Shown here piece after piece: positions 50,367 to 59,734 of a stretch of 64,000 nucleotides of DNA; position 1 is the stretch's first letter, and every line of letters begins with the position of its first letter. Source of the stretch: Azospirillaceae bacterium (GTDB lineage: Bacteria; Pseudomonadota; Alphaproteobacteria; Azospirillales; Azospirillaceae); assembly GCA_028277115.1 (NCBI GenBank), contig JANQHG010000052.1:1-64000 (forward strand), read 5' to 3'. Made by a program: the position numbers and the translations under genes. Under the pieces are notes generated by a model that was not told where the DNA came from, did no database searches, and saw only the letters and a program-made list of their open reading frames with translations.

Positions 50367-51617
50367 CTACCGGCGGGCGCGCCAGCCCGGCATCGGGAAC
50401 ACCGGCGCGGCCTCGGCGACTGCGGCCGGCAGCACCACGGTCGGGGTCTGGTTCAGGTTCTGGACCGCCGCCGAGGCGATGTACGGGTTCTGGCCGGTGG
50501 CATCGAAGGTGATCGGGCCGCCGACCATGATCCGCTCCTCAAGCGAGGTGGTGCGCAAGGCCTCGATCAGCGCCTCGGGATTGGTCGAGCCGGCGCGGGT
50601 ATGGGCGTCGGCCGCGACCAGGATCGCTTCCAGGGTGAAGCCGACGTTGAACAGATAGCCGCCGTAGCGCTCGCCCGGGAACGCGGCTTCGAACGCCGCT
50701 TCGACCCGCTGGGCGAGCGCCGAGGTCGGGTCGACCCACGGCAGGTTGGTCACGCAGTAATCGGAATAGGGGCCGAGCACGTCGTAGAACTGGGCGTCGT
50801 AAAAGCCGGGGCTGCCCGGGCTGATCAAGCCCATCGGTTCGTAGCGCTGCTTGACCATCTCGCGGACCATCAAAATCGCGTCGTTGGCCCGGGTGGTGAC
50901 GATCACCAACTCGGCCCCGGTCGCCTTGGCGGTCGCGACCTCGACCGCGAGATCCTGGGCCTTGGGGTCGTAGCTGATCCGATCGACCAGGGTGAACGGC
51001 ATCTCGAGCGTCGGCAGGATTGCGTCGAGCGCGGCGCGGTTGGCCTGGCCGAAGGTGTCGTTGGCGTGGAGGAACACCGCGGTCTTGGGCGTGGTCCCGG
51101 TCGTCGCGAACAGTTCGCGCATCAGGGCGAGCCCGTTGCGCACCAGCGTGCCGCTGGTCGGGAAGTTGCGAAAGACCGTGCGGTAGCCTTGCTGGGTGAT
51201 CGCCGGGGCGGCCGCGATGTTGATCACCAGCGGTACGCCGCGCTGTTCGCACACCTGGGCGATCGCCGCGGTCTGGCCGCTCGAGAACGCGCCGACCAGC
51301 ACATGGGCGCCGTCGGCGATCAGCCGCTCGGCGCGCGCGCGTGCGACCTCGGCGCTCGATTCCGTGTCGGCGCTCGCGATCCGCACCCGGTCGCCGAGCA
51401 ACGCCGGCACCAGCGCGACCGCGCGCTGGCACGCCTGGCCGGCCTGGGCGAGATAGCCCGACCGTGGCAGCAAAACGCCGATCGTCAGCCCCGCCGCCGC
51501 CCGGGTCCGCCTGATCCCGAGCCCGCCGCCGACCAGCGTCGCCGCCCCGACCGCGGCCGCGAACCCGCGTCGGCTGAGCGTCGGGGCGCGCTCGGTCGTC
51601 TCACCGTCTGCCATCAC
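50367..51617 (-). CDS. ABC transporter substrate-binding protein (LivK-like), Tat-exported
   Basis: A 416-residue periplasmic-binding-protein fold. The N terminus has a twin-arginine signal (SRRGFAAAVGAATLVGGG). GLTIGVLLPRSGYLAQAGQA, VHVLVGAFSSGQT-like sequence (AHVLVGAFSSGQTAAIAQV) and VFLHANDTFGQANRAALDA are typical of peripheral receptor-type binding proteins. It could serve livHMGF at 21988-25324 or, from its place between an ATP-grasp protein and a WecA-like enzyme, have another role. Confidence 0.85.
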   Translation of the reverse strand: MMADGETTERAPTLSRRGFAAAVGAATLVGGGLGIRRTRAAAGLTIGVLLPRSGYLAQAGQACQRAVALVPALLGDRVRIASADTESSAEVARARAERLIADGAHVLVGAFSSGQTAAIAQVCEQRGVPLVINIAAAPAITQQGYRTVFRNFPTSGTLVRNGLALMRELFATTGTTPKTAVFLHANDTFGQANRAALDAILPTLEMPFTLVDRISYDPKAQDLAVEVATAKATGAELVIVTTRANDAILMVREMVKQRYEPMGLISPGSPGFYDAQFYDVLGPYSDYCVTNLPWVDPTSALAQRVEAAFEAAFPGERYGGYLFNVGFTLEAILVAADAHTRAGSTNPEALIEALRTTSLEERIMVGGPITFDATGQNPYIASAAVQNLNQTPTVVLPAAVAEAAPVFPMPGWRARR

Positions 51618-51688
51618 CTGTCTCCGTCATCATCCGGTGGTCGAGCGCTGCGGTCGAGCCCGTCGGCAGGCAAGGGCCCGCCGGCGCC

Positions 51689-51892
51689 CTAATCGTCGCC
51701 GAGCAGGTCGGCGTCGGCGACGATCGCGGCGACGGTCTGGGTGTCGAGCGCGGTTCCGGTGCGTTTCAGCACGACATGGGCAACGATCTCGAGCGCGGTC
51801 TTGCGCGCATCGGGACCGCGCAGACCCTTCTCGCGGGCGATCAAGAGCGCCTGGGTGTAAGAATTGAGCACCAGTCGGTCGATCGAATCCAT
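51689..51892 (-). CDS. small conserved-looking protein
   Basis: A 67-residue protein, MDSIDRLVLNSYTQALLIAR and TALEIVAHVVLKRTGTALDT, mostly helical. It starts 9 bases after the ATP-grasp-like gene and 71 before the binding-protein gene on the same strand, so it is probably part of the same operon. No family is recognised; it has no leader-core pattern that would make it a peptide substrate of the ATP-grasp protein. Confidence 0.55.
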   Translation of the reverse strand: MDSIDRLVLNSYTQALLIAREKGLRGPDARKTALEIVAHVVLKRTGTALDTQTVAAIVADADLLGDD

Positions 51893-51901
51893 CGGGGTCG
51901 G

Positions 51902-53011
51902 TCACACATCGGGTGCGGCCGCCGCGGGTTCGGCGGTCGTGCGGTACTTGAGCGTTTCGAGTTCGAACGGCAGCTGGAGCATCCGGCGCAACAGCAGGGT
52001 CGGCCGTTCGACCGCGACGTCACCGGCGGCAAGCGGCGGCGGCGCCGGCGCGCCGGCCAGCCGGGCGGCCAGCGCGCCGGCGACCCCGCGCGCCAGCTCG
52101 GTCGGCAGATCGGTGATCACCGGGTCCGGATCGATGTCGTAGATCACGGGGCCCGCGTCGGTGACCACGAAGGTGACCATCGCCCAAGCGAGCCCGAGCG
52201 CCGCGGCGGCCGCGACCAGACGGTCGGTGCCCGGCAGATCGGCGGCATCAAGCACCCGGAACTGCTCGAGCTGCTCGATCCCGGCGGCGTCGCGCCCGGG
52301 CGGCACCTGGCTTGCGATCAATACGATCGTGCCGTCGGTCACATAGGCGCGTGCAAGCGGTCCCGCGACCACCTGGGCGAGCAGCACCGGCGGCTGGTCC
52401 AACGCGATCAGGTCGCGTCGTTGGCGCTCCCGGAACGGCTGCCAGGCGCCGCCACCGGTGATCGGCCGCCAGACCGTGACCTCGTGGTCGGCGGTGAACC
52501 GGTCGGCGGCCGCGCCGTCGTTGGTCACCAGCCACGGCGCCACCGGGATGCCGGCACGACCGAGCCGGTCCAGACTGTCGGCGAGCGCGAAGCCGGCCAG
52601 CCGGGCCGACGGCGGGTTGACCAGCCGGGGCGTGCCGGCGGCCTCGAGCCGGCTCAACACGCTGAACAGCGCGCTCCAGCCCTGCTGGGCGATCAGCGCG
52701 CCGACCTGCCACAGCGACCAGTCGCACAGCGGCGCCGGCGGCGGGATCACCGGCTGCTCGAAACCGAAGCCGTGGAAATAGAGCGCGTCGATCCGGTCGA
52801 GCCTGAGCTGGTCCCACCAGATCTCGGTGCCGTCCAGGGTGAGCGGTGCGGTGCGGTCGGGCGCGATCGCCAGGCGCGCCACCTCAACCGGTCCGCGCCC
52901 GGCAACCGGCGCCAGTGCGCCCAGCGCGTCCGCGATCAGCTCGGCCTGGGTACTGCCGGCCGGGGCGAGCACAGCCACCGTGACCGGGCTCTCGGTGCTG
53001 CCATGGCCCAT
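51902..53011 (-). CDS. ATP-grasp-like protein (RimK type)
   Basis: A 369-residue protein. VAVLAPAGSTQAELIADALG starts an N-terminal domain; a middle domain has PWLVTNDGAAADRF, VTVWRPITGGGAWQPF and VLLAQVVAGPLARAYVTDGT, and the C-terminal VIYDIDPDPVITDL resembles the metal-binding part of an ATP-grasp fold (D-I-D-P-D-P). Such enzymes ligate amino acids to peptides, proteins or small molecules. Start MGHGSTESP (53011) is preferred to 110 codons of extra open frame. The assignment rests on fold-level resemblance. Confidence 0.5.
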   Translation of the reverse strand: MGHGSTESPVTVAVLAPAGSTQAELIADALGALAPVAGRGPVEVARLAIAPDRTAPLTLDGTEIWWDQLRLDRIDALYFHGFGFEQPVIPPPAPLCDWSLWQVGALIAQQGWSALFSVLSRLEAAGTPRLVNPPSARLAGFALADSLDRLGRAGIPVAPWLVTNDGAAADRFTADHEVTVWRPITGGGAWQPFRERQRRDLIALDQPPVLLAQVVAGPLARAYVTDGTIVLIASQVPPGRDAAGIEQLEQFRVLDAADLPGTDRLVAAAAALGLAWAMVTFVVTDAGPVIYDIDPDPVITDLPTELARGVAGALAARLAGAPAPPPLAAGDVAVERPTLLLRRMLQLPFELETLKYRTTAEPAAAAPDV

Positions 53012-53150
53012 CGGGCACCTTGTCGTTCGGTGGTTCGGTCGGGCGCGGCTCCCCGCGCGCCGCCCGGGCCAACGGCGACGGTCAGCCGTCGCCTGACCGG
53101 GCGATCGGCGGGGCGGGTGGAGACCCCAAAACCGCGGTCCGGTCGGACGG

Positions 53151-55241
53151 TCAGCGCCGGGCCGACGCCTCTGGCTTTCCGAAATAAGCGAGAACGCCGG
53201 CGTCGGCAAGCATATCGACCCGCCGACGGTCGAGCCGGGTCTGCACCGTCCGCCGCGGCAGGGTGTTGGCGACCGTGCCCTGGGCGACCAACAGTTCGGT
53301 TTCCGCCTGTTCCGCATCGACCAGGGCCTCGACCTCGGCAAGCTCCGCGATCAGCAACTGGCGCAACGCGTTGATCAGCTCGTCATGGCCGACGATGCCG
53401 ACCTCGCGCTGGCGGTCGAGGCTGGCATAGGCGCGCCGCCGCCCCAGGACTTCGCGGCGCGCCGACGACACCCGGGCCCGCGCCGACTGCAGGTCCGACA
53501 GCTGGGTCGCGATCTCGCGCCGGACCTCGAGTTCGGTCGCGCGTTCGCCGAGCCGCAGGCTCTCGACCGACAGCTGGGCCCGCGCCGCCACGGCCTCGAG
53601 GCCGCGGTTCATCCACGGCCACTGATACTCGACCGTATAGCTTTGGTTCAGCGTGTCGGGCCGGATGATCCGGTTGTGGCTGTGCAGCGGGTGGGCGTAG
53701 CCGTAGTTGCTGTTGTCCTGGCGCGACGCGATCGACGCGGTCAGGGTGATGTCCGGCCGGGTATCGACCTCGGCCTGGCGGGCGGTCACCTCGGCCGAGC
53801 GGGTGTCGAGCGCGGCGACGAACAGCTCGGGTCGGTTCACCCGGGCGGTGCGCCACGCGTCGTCGAACCCGGCCGGCAGCTCGGCCTCGAACGACTGGCT
53901 GTAGGCATAGGGCAGATAGAGCGTGACCCCGCTGCGGGTATCCGGGTTGCCGATCAGGCGCGCCAGCGCGATCGATGCGTTGATGTAGTCCTGAAGCGCG
54001 GTTTCGACCCGCAGCCCGGCGCGCACCAACTCGTTCTGAGCCTGGGCCCGCTGGTAGCGCGTGCCCTCGCCGGCGTCGTACAGCCGCTCGGTGCGGTTGC
54101 GCAACTGGCGGACCAATCTCTGGTTGCGGACGGCGCGGCGCAGCGACTCCGCTTGGCGGACCAACTCGAAGTACGCGACATCGACCGCGCCCAAGGTCGC
54201 GTTGATCGTCGCACGCAACGACCAGTCGGCCCGTTCGCGCGCGATCTCGGCGCGTTGGATCGCCGCCCGGTTGGCGTTGTCGGCGCCGAAACCGCGGCCG
54301 AACGGGATCGGGGTCTCCAAGGTCGCCAGGAAGTTGGTGGTCCAGTCACCGTCCTTCCAGTAATGGTCCGGGTCGTAATAAATCTTGCGCCAGATCGTCT
54401 GGTCGGTCAGCGTCAGGGTGCCGCCCCACGGCAGTTCCTGGGTCAACCCCAGCGTGACATTGACCGATTGGACCGGATGGCCTTCGTTGCCGCTCCGGCC
54501 CGGGCTGGCGGTGATCTCGTCCTGGACGATGTCCGGGCTGAAGTCCTGGTAGTATTCAAGCGCACGGATCACCGGGGCTTCGGTTTCGCAGGCCCGCGGT
54601 TCGAACGCGCACAGGTTGAGACGGCGGCGCGAGATCGGCGCGAGCGAGACATCCTCGATCGCGGCGAGCTGCTCGGGGGTCAGGCCGTCCAGCACGCTTT
54701 GCGGAATCTGGCCGACCTCAACCGAGTCCAGCGGGTCGCGGACGATGAACTCGTTGCCGGTGACCGCGAACACGTTCTCGCGCACCGTGCCGATCTTGGT
54801 CCGGGTGAAGGTGTCGTTGCGGGTATAGCCGACCTCGAGGTCGAACACCGGGTCGAACACCGCCTCGGCTTCGGTGACCACCTGAGAGAGGCGCTGCGGC
54901 TCGCCGCTCGCGATGTCCATAGTCAGATTGTTGCGCAAAGCCGCCAGCGCGGCATCGCGCCGGGTCAACGGCTCGATGCCGCGGGTCAGCTGGCGGCCGC
55001 GCTCGGCAGCGCGGGCCTGCAGCAGCCGCTCGATCATCGGCAACAGGGCGCCCTCGGCGCGGGTCGGCCGTTGGACCAGCTGGGAGGTCACGGTCGCGGC
55101 GACCACCTGAAAATGGCGCTGGTCGGCACGGGCGATCGGCACGGTCGCGTTGATCGCGACCACACCGGCGAGCGCCACGCCAAGCGCGACCGCGCGTGTA
55201 AGGCGGCAGCGGGGGACGGTGAGACGGCGGGAACGGGTCAC
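53151..55241 (-). CDS. TolC-family outer-membrane channel 1
   Basis: A 696-residue protein with a signal peptide (LTRAVALGVALAGVVAINAT, cut near IARA). AVFDPVFDLEVGYTRND and VTLGLTQELPWGGTLTL are the early strands, and a pair of long helical parts (LRNRTERLYDAGEGTRYQRA; LQSARARVSSARREVLG) is the TolC/OEP domain. Family members are usually 420-520 residues; the extra length is N-terminal, around the beta-rich inserts. It overlaps the next TolC gene by four bases. No membrane-fusion or pump gene is adjacent. Confidence 0.9.
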   Translation of the reverse strand: MTRSRRLTVPRCRLTRAVALGVALAGVVAINATVPIARADQRHFQVVAATVTSQLVQRPTRAEGALLPMIERLLQARAAERGRQLTRGIEPLTRRDAALAALRNNLTMDIASGEPQRLSQVVTEAEAVFDPVFDLEVGYTRNDTFTRTKIGTVRENVFAVTGNEFIVRDPLDSVEVGQIPQSVLDGLTPEQLAAIEDVSLAPISRRRLNLCAFEPRACETEAPVIRALEYYQDFSPDIVQDEITASPGRSGNEGHPVQSVNVTLGLTQELPWGGTLTLTDQTIWRKIYYDPDHYWKDGDWTTNFLATLETPIPFGRGFGADNANRAAIQRAEIARERADWSLRATINATLGAVDVAYFELVRQAESLRRAVRNQRLVRQLRNRTERLYDAGEGTRYQRAQAQNELVRAGLRVETALQDYINASIALARLIGNPDTRSGVTLYLPYAYSQSFEAELPAGFDDAWRTARVNRPELFVAALDTRSAEVTARQAEVDTRPDITLTASIASRQDNSNYGYAHPLHSHNRIIRPDTLNQSYTVEYQWPWMNRGLEAVAARAQLSVESLRLGERATELEVRREIATQLSDLQSARARVSSARREVLGRRRAYASLDRQREVGIVGHDELINALRQLLIAELAEVEALVDAEQAETELLVAQGTVANTLPRRTVQTRLDRRRVDMLADAGVLAYFGKPEASARR

Positions 55242-57250
55242 AGCGGTCCTCCGAGATGCGTCAACGCGCCGGTCGCGCTCAACAGATCGACCCGGGCGGC
55301 ATCGGCATTGGTCTGGGCGGTGCGCCTGCCGTAGCGCTCCGCGAGCGCGCTGACGCTGGCGAGCATCTGGGATTCGGCGATCCGGGCATCGATCCGTGCC
55401 TGGATCAGATCGACCCGGGCGTCCAACAGGTCGGTCAGCAGGGTGAGGGATTCGTACACCGCGACCAACCCCTCGTCCTGCAGCCGGCGCGAGCGCTGAT
55501 AGGTCTTTTCGGCCAACCCGAGCGCGCGTTCGGTGATCGCGATCCGCCGGCGTGCGCTTTCCAAGGTCGCGTGGGCCGAGCGGAAGGTCTCCCGCACCTC
55601 GAGCTCCAGTTGGCGCAGCAACAGGGTCTGGCGGCTGGTCTCGTGGACCGCGCCGCGATGCGCCGCGTGCACCGCTCGGTTGCCGATCGGGTAGAGATAG
55701 GTCAGCGCGAACGACAGCGACAGCGCGTCGGGCGACAACAGGTTCAACAGCGAGTCGGCGGCCGAGCGATAGCCGTAGACCCCGGACTGGGCGAACGAGG
55801 CGTTGAACGAGCCGGTCAGGTCGGGCCGGGTCTGGTCCCGCCGTTGCTCCTGTCGGATCTGCGCGATCCGGACCGCCACCGCCTGGCGTCGATAGCTGTC
55901 GTTGTCGAGGATGCGGTCCTCGTCGTCCACGGTCTCGAGCGCGCGGGCGAGCACCGCCCGATAGCCGACCGGCACGATCAGGCTGGGGTCGGTGCGGTCA
56001 AGCAGCTCGCGCATCGCCTCCGACGCATTGACATATTCGCGAAAGCGCGCCTGCAGCGCGGTCTGGATGCGCGCGACCTGGCTTTCCGCCTGGTCGCGGT
56101 CGCTCGCCGTGACCAACTCCTCGTTGAACAAACGCCGGACCACCGCGCGCTGCCGGATCGCGACCGCCAGGGTCTGCTCGGTCGCGATCAGCCGCTGCAA
56201 TGCGCCGACCATCACCCAATAGACCGTATCGACGTCGAGCAGGGTCGCGTTGACGGTGGCGCGCAATTCAAGTTCGGCAGCTTCGATCCCCTCGCGGGCG
56301 ATCCGAAGGTTGGTGTCGGCGGTCGCGGTCGGCCCGAAGTCTCTGGTGTAGGGCAGGGGGATGGTCGCCCCCAGTGTGATCGTGCTGAAATAGGGTCTGG
56401 CGTAATTGCCGAAGGTTTCCGGTAAGCCGTTGAACTGGTTCAACGGGTAATAGGTTTCTTCGCGTCGGGTCGAGACCGCGAGACTGAGTGCGTGGCCCCA
56501 CGGCAGCTGCTGGAACAGGCTGATCCCAAAGGTCAGGCTGTCCTGGTGGCGCGGCTCGAACGGCGACGGGTCGCTGGCGTCGATCCGGCTGCCCGGGTAG
56601 AAGCCGGCCGGCCGCTCTCGGGTGAACTGGGTCGCGATCACCGGTGACCGTGGCTCGAAGGTGATGACGTGACACGCGACCCCGGCGTCGGGACCCTGGG
56701 TCAGCGCCACCGACCCGCCCGCTTGGATGATGGTTTCGGGGTTGCAGCGGAACACGCCCTTGCTGTCGGTCTGGCCGACCGGGACGCGCTCGGTCGCCGG
56801 CTTGAACTCGCGATCCGGGGTCTCGACCCGGCGGAACCGATCGATCAAGGTGGCGTTGAACAATGCGGCGAACACCGGGTCGAACACCGCGCGCGCCTCG
56901 TCCAGCGTGCGGTCGGCTGCAGTGCGGGTGATCCGCGCGCGCCGCACCGCGATGTTGCGCTCGATCGCCTCGAGTGCGGCTTCGCGCAGCGCCAGCTCTT
57001 CGCTCGCGGCCGGTGCATAGAGCGGCCGCGACCCGGCGCGCGACAGTGCGTCGCGCGCGCGGTCGAGCGCCTTGGCATCCTCGCGTTCCGCGGCGAGGGC
57101 CGCGGCATCGACCGTGAAGATCGCGGCCGGCACCTGCACCGCGACCTCGGCGGCCTCGGCGGGACCCGCGCCGATCCCGAGCCCGCCGACCGATGCCAAG
57201 GACAGGAGCAATGCCGCGCCGCGGCGGCGACCGCGCGTGTCAACGCCCAT
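55238..57250 (-). CDS. TolC-family outer-membrane channel 2
   Basis: A 670-residue exported channel protein starting MGVDTRGRRRGAALLLSLAS with a signal peptide ending near GPAEAAE. AVFDPVFAALFNATLID, FGISLFQQLPWGHALSL and long helices RRLFNEELVTASDRDQAESQ and LEVRETFRSAHATLESARRR define the family. The start 57250 overlaps the end of channel 3 by 11 bases; the open frame extends 20 codons further without a signal. It is similar in layout but clearly diverged from its two neighbours, so the duplication is old. Confidence 0.9.
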   Translation of the reverse strand: MGVDTRGRRRGAALLLSLASVGGLGIGAGPAEAAEVAVQVPAAIFTVDAAALAAEREDAKALDRARDALSRAGSRPLYAPAASEELALREAALEAIERNIAVRRARITRTAADRTLDEARAVFDPVFAALFNATLIDRFRRVETPDREFKPATERVPVGQTDSKGVFRCNPETIIQAGGSVALTQGPDAGVACHVITFEPRSPVIATQFTRERPAGFYPGSRIDASDPSPFEPRHQDSLTFGISLFQQLPWGHALSLAVSTRREETYYPLNQFNGLPETFGNYARPYFSTITLGATIPLPYTRDFGPTATADTNLRIAREGIEAAELELRATVNATLLDVDTVYWVMVGALQRLIATEQTLAVAIRQRAVVRRLFNEELVTASDRDQAESQVARIQTALQARFREYVNASEAMRELLDRTDPSLIVPVGYRAVLARALETVDDEDRILDNDSYRRQAVAVRIAQIRQEQRRDQTRPDLTGSFNASFAQSGVYGYRSAADSLLNLLSPDALSLSFALTYLYPIGNRAVHAAHRGAVHETSRQTLLLRQLELEVRETFRSAHATLESARRRIAITERALGLAEKTYQRSRRLQDEGLVAVYESLTLLTDLLDARVDLIQARIDARIAESQMLASVSALAERYGRRTAQTNADAARVDLLSATGALTHLGGPL

Positions 57251-59234
57251 AGTGCTGCTCCAGGATGCCTTGTGCGCCGAGGAAGGCGACATAGGCCTGT
57301 TGGTAGGCAATCTCGGCCGCGGTGCGGGTGCGCCGGGCGTTCAGCAGGTCCCGATAGCGGTTCAGCACCTGGAACTCCGGGATCAGGCCTTCCTCGCGTT
57401 GCGCCACCGCGATCTCATAGGCAAAGCGCGCGAGTTCCAGGTTGTCTTCGCTCTGTTTCAAGATCGCGACCGACGACTTGACGTCGCCGACCGCGCGATC
57501 GACGTCGTTGACCACCCGTTGGCGGACCAGACGCAGGCTGTCGAACGACTGGCGCTCGGCGATCCGTGCGCGCGACAGCGCCGCCTGGGTGTCGCGCATG
57601 CCGAGCGGATAGCGGTAGCGGATGCCGACGAAGATATCCATACTGTCGGGGCGCACCAGATTCCGCCAGGATTGCCACAGGCTCGGGTAGCCGAACGCCG
57701 AGTCGGTCTGGCCGACCGCGAAGCTGGCGGCGAGCGTGATGTCGGGTCGGTCCTGGTTGCGCCGGAAATCGACCGTGAGCGAGCTGACCTCGGTCGATTG
57801 TTCCTGCGCCTTGATGTCCGGATGGGCCTCGAGCGCGCGCGAGAACGCGGCGGCCTCGTCGATCTCGTGGCGCGCGCCGGCGTGACGCCCGATGTCGGTC
57901 GGCAGCAACAAAGCAGGCTCGCCGCGGCCGAGCAGGGTCGCCAGCCGGTTCGAGGTGACCGCGAGGAAGTTCCAGGCGATCTCTTCCTGATCGGCCTGAT
58001 TGGCGAGCTCGGTCTCGATCTGCTCGACGTCGTAGGCGGTGATCAGACCGGCCTCGAGCAGCCGGCGTTGGCTGGCCAGCCGGCGCGCCAGCACGTCTTC
58101 GAGTTCGATCAGGCTGCGCAGATCCTCCATCAGGCCGGCGATGTCCCAGTACGAGATCAGCGCTTGGGCCAGCGTGGTGTTGCGGGTCGAGCGTTCGACC
58201 CAGATGCTGCGCTCCTGGTCGCGGCGCGCGACCTCGAGGTTGAAATAGTCGGGCGACCCCTCGTAACCGAAATCCTTGGTGAACGGCAGCGGCATCTCGC
58301 CCGATAGCGCAAAATTGCTGGTCCAAAACGGACTGTCGTTCCAGCCGTAGGGATCGAGCTGGGCGTCGGTGCCGCGCGGGAACGCCGGCCGGGTCAGGGC
58401 GGGGGCGCCGCTGCCGGTCGCGATCGGCTTTCGATACTGCGACGACACGCTGACGCTGGCGGCGCCGCCGAACGGGAAGGTGATCGAGGTGCCGAGCGTG
58501 CCGTTGACCGCGTGTTGGGAATTGCTTTCGAAGCTCGCCTTTTCCCGCTCGGTGGTGATCACCGGGGCGGCGCTGCCGAAACACTCCGGGTTGTCGTTGG
58601 CCGGGACCTCGAACGGCAGCGTGCCGCCGGGTTCGGAGATCACGACCCGGCACACCGTGGTCTGGTCGTCGGTGTCGACCCCGTTTTGCTCGTTCTCGTT
58701 TTCCTGGTCTTCGTCGTCGTTCGGGTCGGGATTGCGGAACCGCGTGACGTCCTCCTCGCGGTCCTTGTTGAAGCTGTTGGTGTAGGACAGGGTCGCGAAC
58801 ACCGTGGGGTCGAACACGGCGTCGGTCTGGATCACCACCGCCTCGGCGATCCCGACCGTGTCGGCCGCCGCCCGCACGGTAAAGTTGCCGTCGAGCACCG
58901 CCTCGATCACGGTCGGTCGGACCAGCGGCTCGACCGGCAGGCGCGCGACCAGGCTGCGGGTGCCGCCGCCGTCGGCCGCATGCGCCTTCAGCCGCTCGAC
59001 GATCAGCGCGCGGGTCGCGCGCGCGCGCGCGTCGCTCTCCGGTTCGGCGGCGCCGGCGGCGGCGATCATGCCAGCGACCGGTGCGGCGATCAGCGCGGCA
59101 ACCACGGCACGGGTGACCACCCCGAGGGCCGTGGGCCGGTGATCGACCGGGCCCAGGCGGCGGCTGGTGCCGTGGACCGGCGCAGGCGCCGGCGGCGGGC
59201 ACGTCACATCACGATCAGAGCGGGACATCGGCAC
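57240..59234 (-). CDS. TolC-family outer-membrane channel 3
   Basis: A 664-residue protein, first gene of the three-TolC operon. The N terminus is basic and Pro-rich, then a hydrophobic stretch (VTRAVVAALIAAPVAGMIAA) acts as signal sequence. AVFDPTVFATLSYTNSFNKD, GTLGTSITFPFGGAASVSV and helices RRLLEAGLITAYDVEQIETE and SRARIAERQSFDSLRLVRQ mark the TolC domain. A Asp/Glu/Asn-rich insert (NPDPNDDEDQENENEQNGVD) lies near residue 170. ATG 59228 is an alternative start. Confidence 0.9.
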   Translation of the reverse strand: MPMSRSDRDVTCPPPAPAPVHGTSRRLGPVDHRPTALGVVTRAVVAALIAAPVAGMIAAAGAAEPESDARARATRALIVERLKAHAADGGGTRSLVARLPVEPLVRPTVIEAVLDGNFTVRAAADTVGIAEAVVIQTDAVFDPTVFATLSYTNSFNKDREEDVTRFRNPDPNDDEDQENENEQNGVDTDDQTTVCRVVISEPGGTLPFEVPANDNPECFGSAAPVITTEREKASFESNSQHAVNGTLGTSITFPFGGAASVSVSSQYRKPIATGSGAPALTRPAFPRGTDAQLDPYGWNDSPFWTSNFALSGEMPLPFTKDFGYEGSPDYFNLEVARRDQERSIWVERSTRNTTLAQALISYWDIAGLMEDLRSLIELEDVLARRLASQRRLLEAGLITAYDVEQIETELANQADQEEIAWNFLAVTSNRLATLLGRGEPALLLPTDIGRHAGARHEIDEAAAFSRALEAHPDIKAQEQSTEVSSLTVDFRRNQDRPDITLAASFAVGQTDSAFGYPSLWQSWRNLVRPDSMDIFVGIRYRYPLGMRDTQAALSRARIAERQSFDSLRLVRQRVVNDVDRAVGDVKSSVAILKQSEDNLELARFAYEIAVAQREEGLIPEFQVLNRYRDLLNARRTRTAAEIAYQQAYVAFLGAQGILEQHYGR

Positions 59235-59734
59235 GCCAAGCGCAATCCTTGATCACATCGATGTGCTCCTGACTGCCACTTGATATGCACGCGTGACAAG
59301 CGAGGACCGGATCGAGCCAATGCCGTTGTAACAAGAATCCTCCAACTGTGGCATTCCGGTCAGGAGTCGCCACAGCGTCACTTAAGGGGGTGGGTAAGGG
59401 GGAGGGTGGGTCTATTCTATTCAGTGGGTTTTACCAGTGGGCCGGGTTCGACCGGCGTCCGGCGGCGGCGGCGCTGGGGTTGCGTGAACAGTCCGGGTCG
59501 GGTGATCAGTCCGGTTGCCCCGGTTCCAGGGCTTCGGCATAGTGACGCCGCGATTTCCCGGTCCGGCCCGGCGGGGCGAGCTTGGATGGAACGGCGCGCG
59601 AAGGGGCCGGCCGCGGCGTTTTTGGTGCAGCCTTGTCCGGCGGACCGTCCGCGGTCCGGCCCGAGCGGCCACGAACGCATGTCGCGTTCGACATCGGACG
59701 ATTCGATCGTTCGGATCAGGTACGGATCAAGATC
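59235..59734. other. 500-base gap between the TolC operon and the FHA gene
   Basis: No convincing gene; short frames lack a ribosome site and recognisable content. It must contain the divergent promoters of the TolC operon and the FHA gene. A G-rich tract GGGGGTGGGTAAGGGGGAGG occurs at 59385-59405. Confidence 0.4.
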
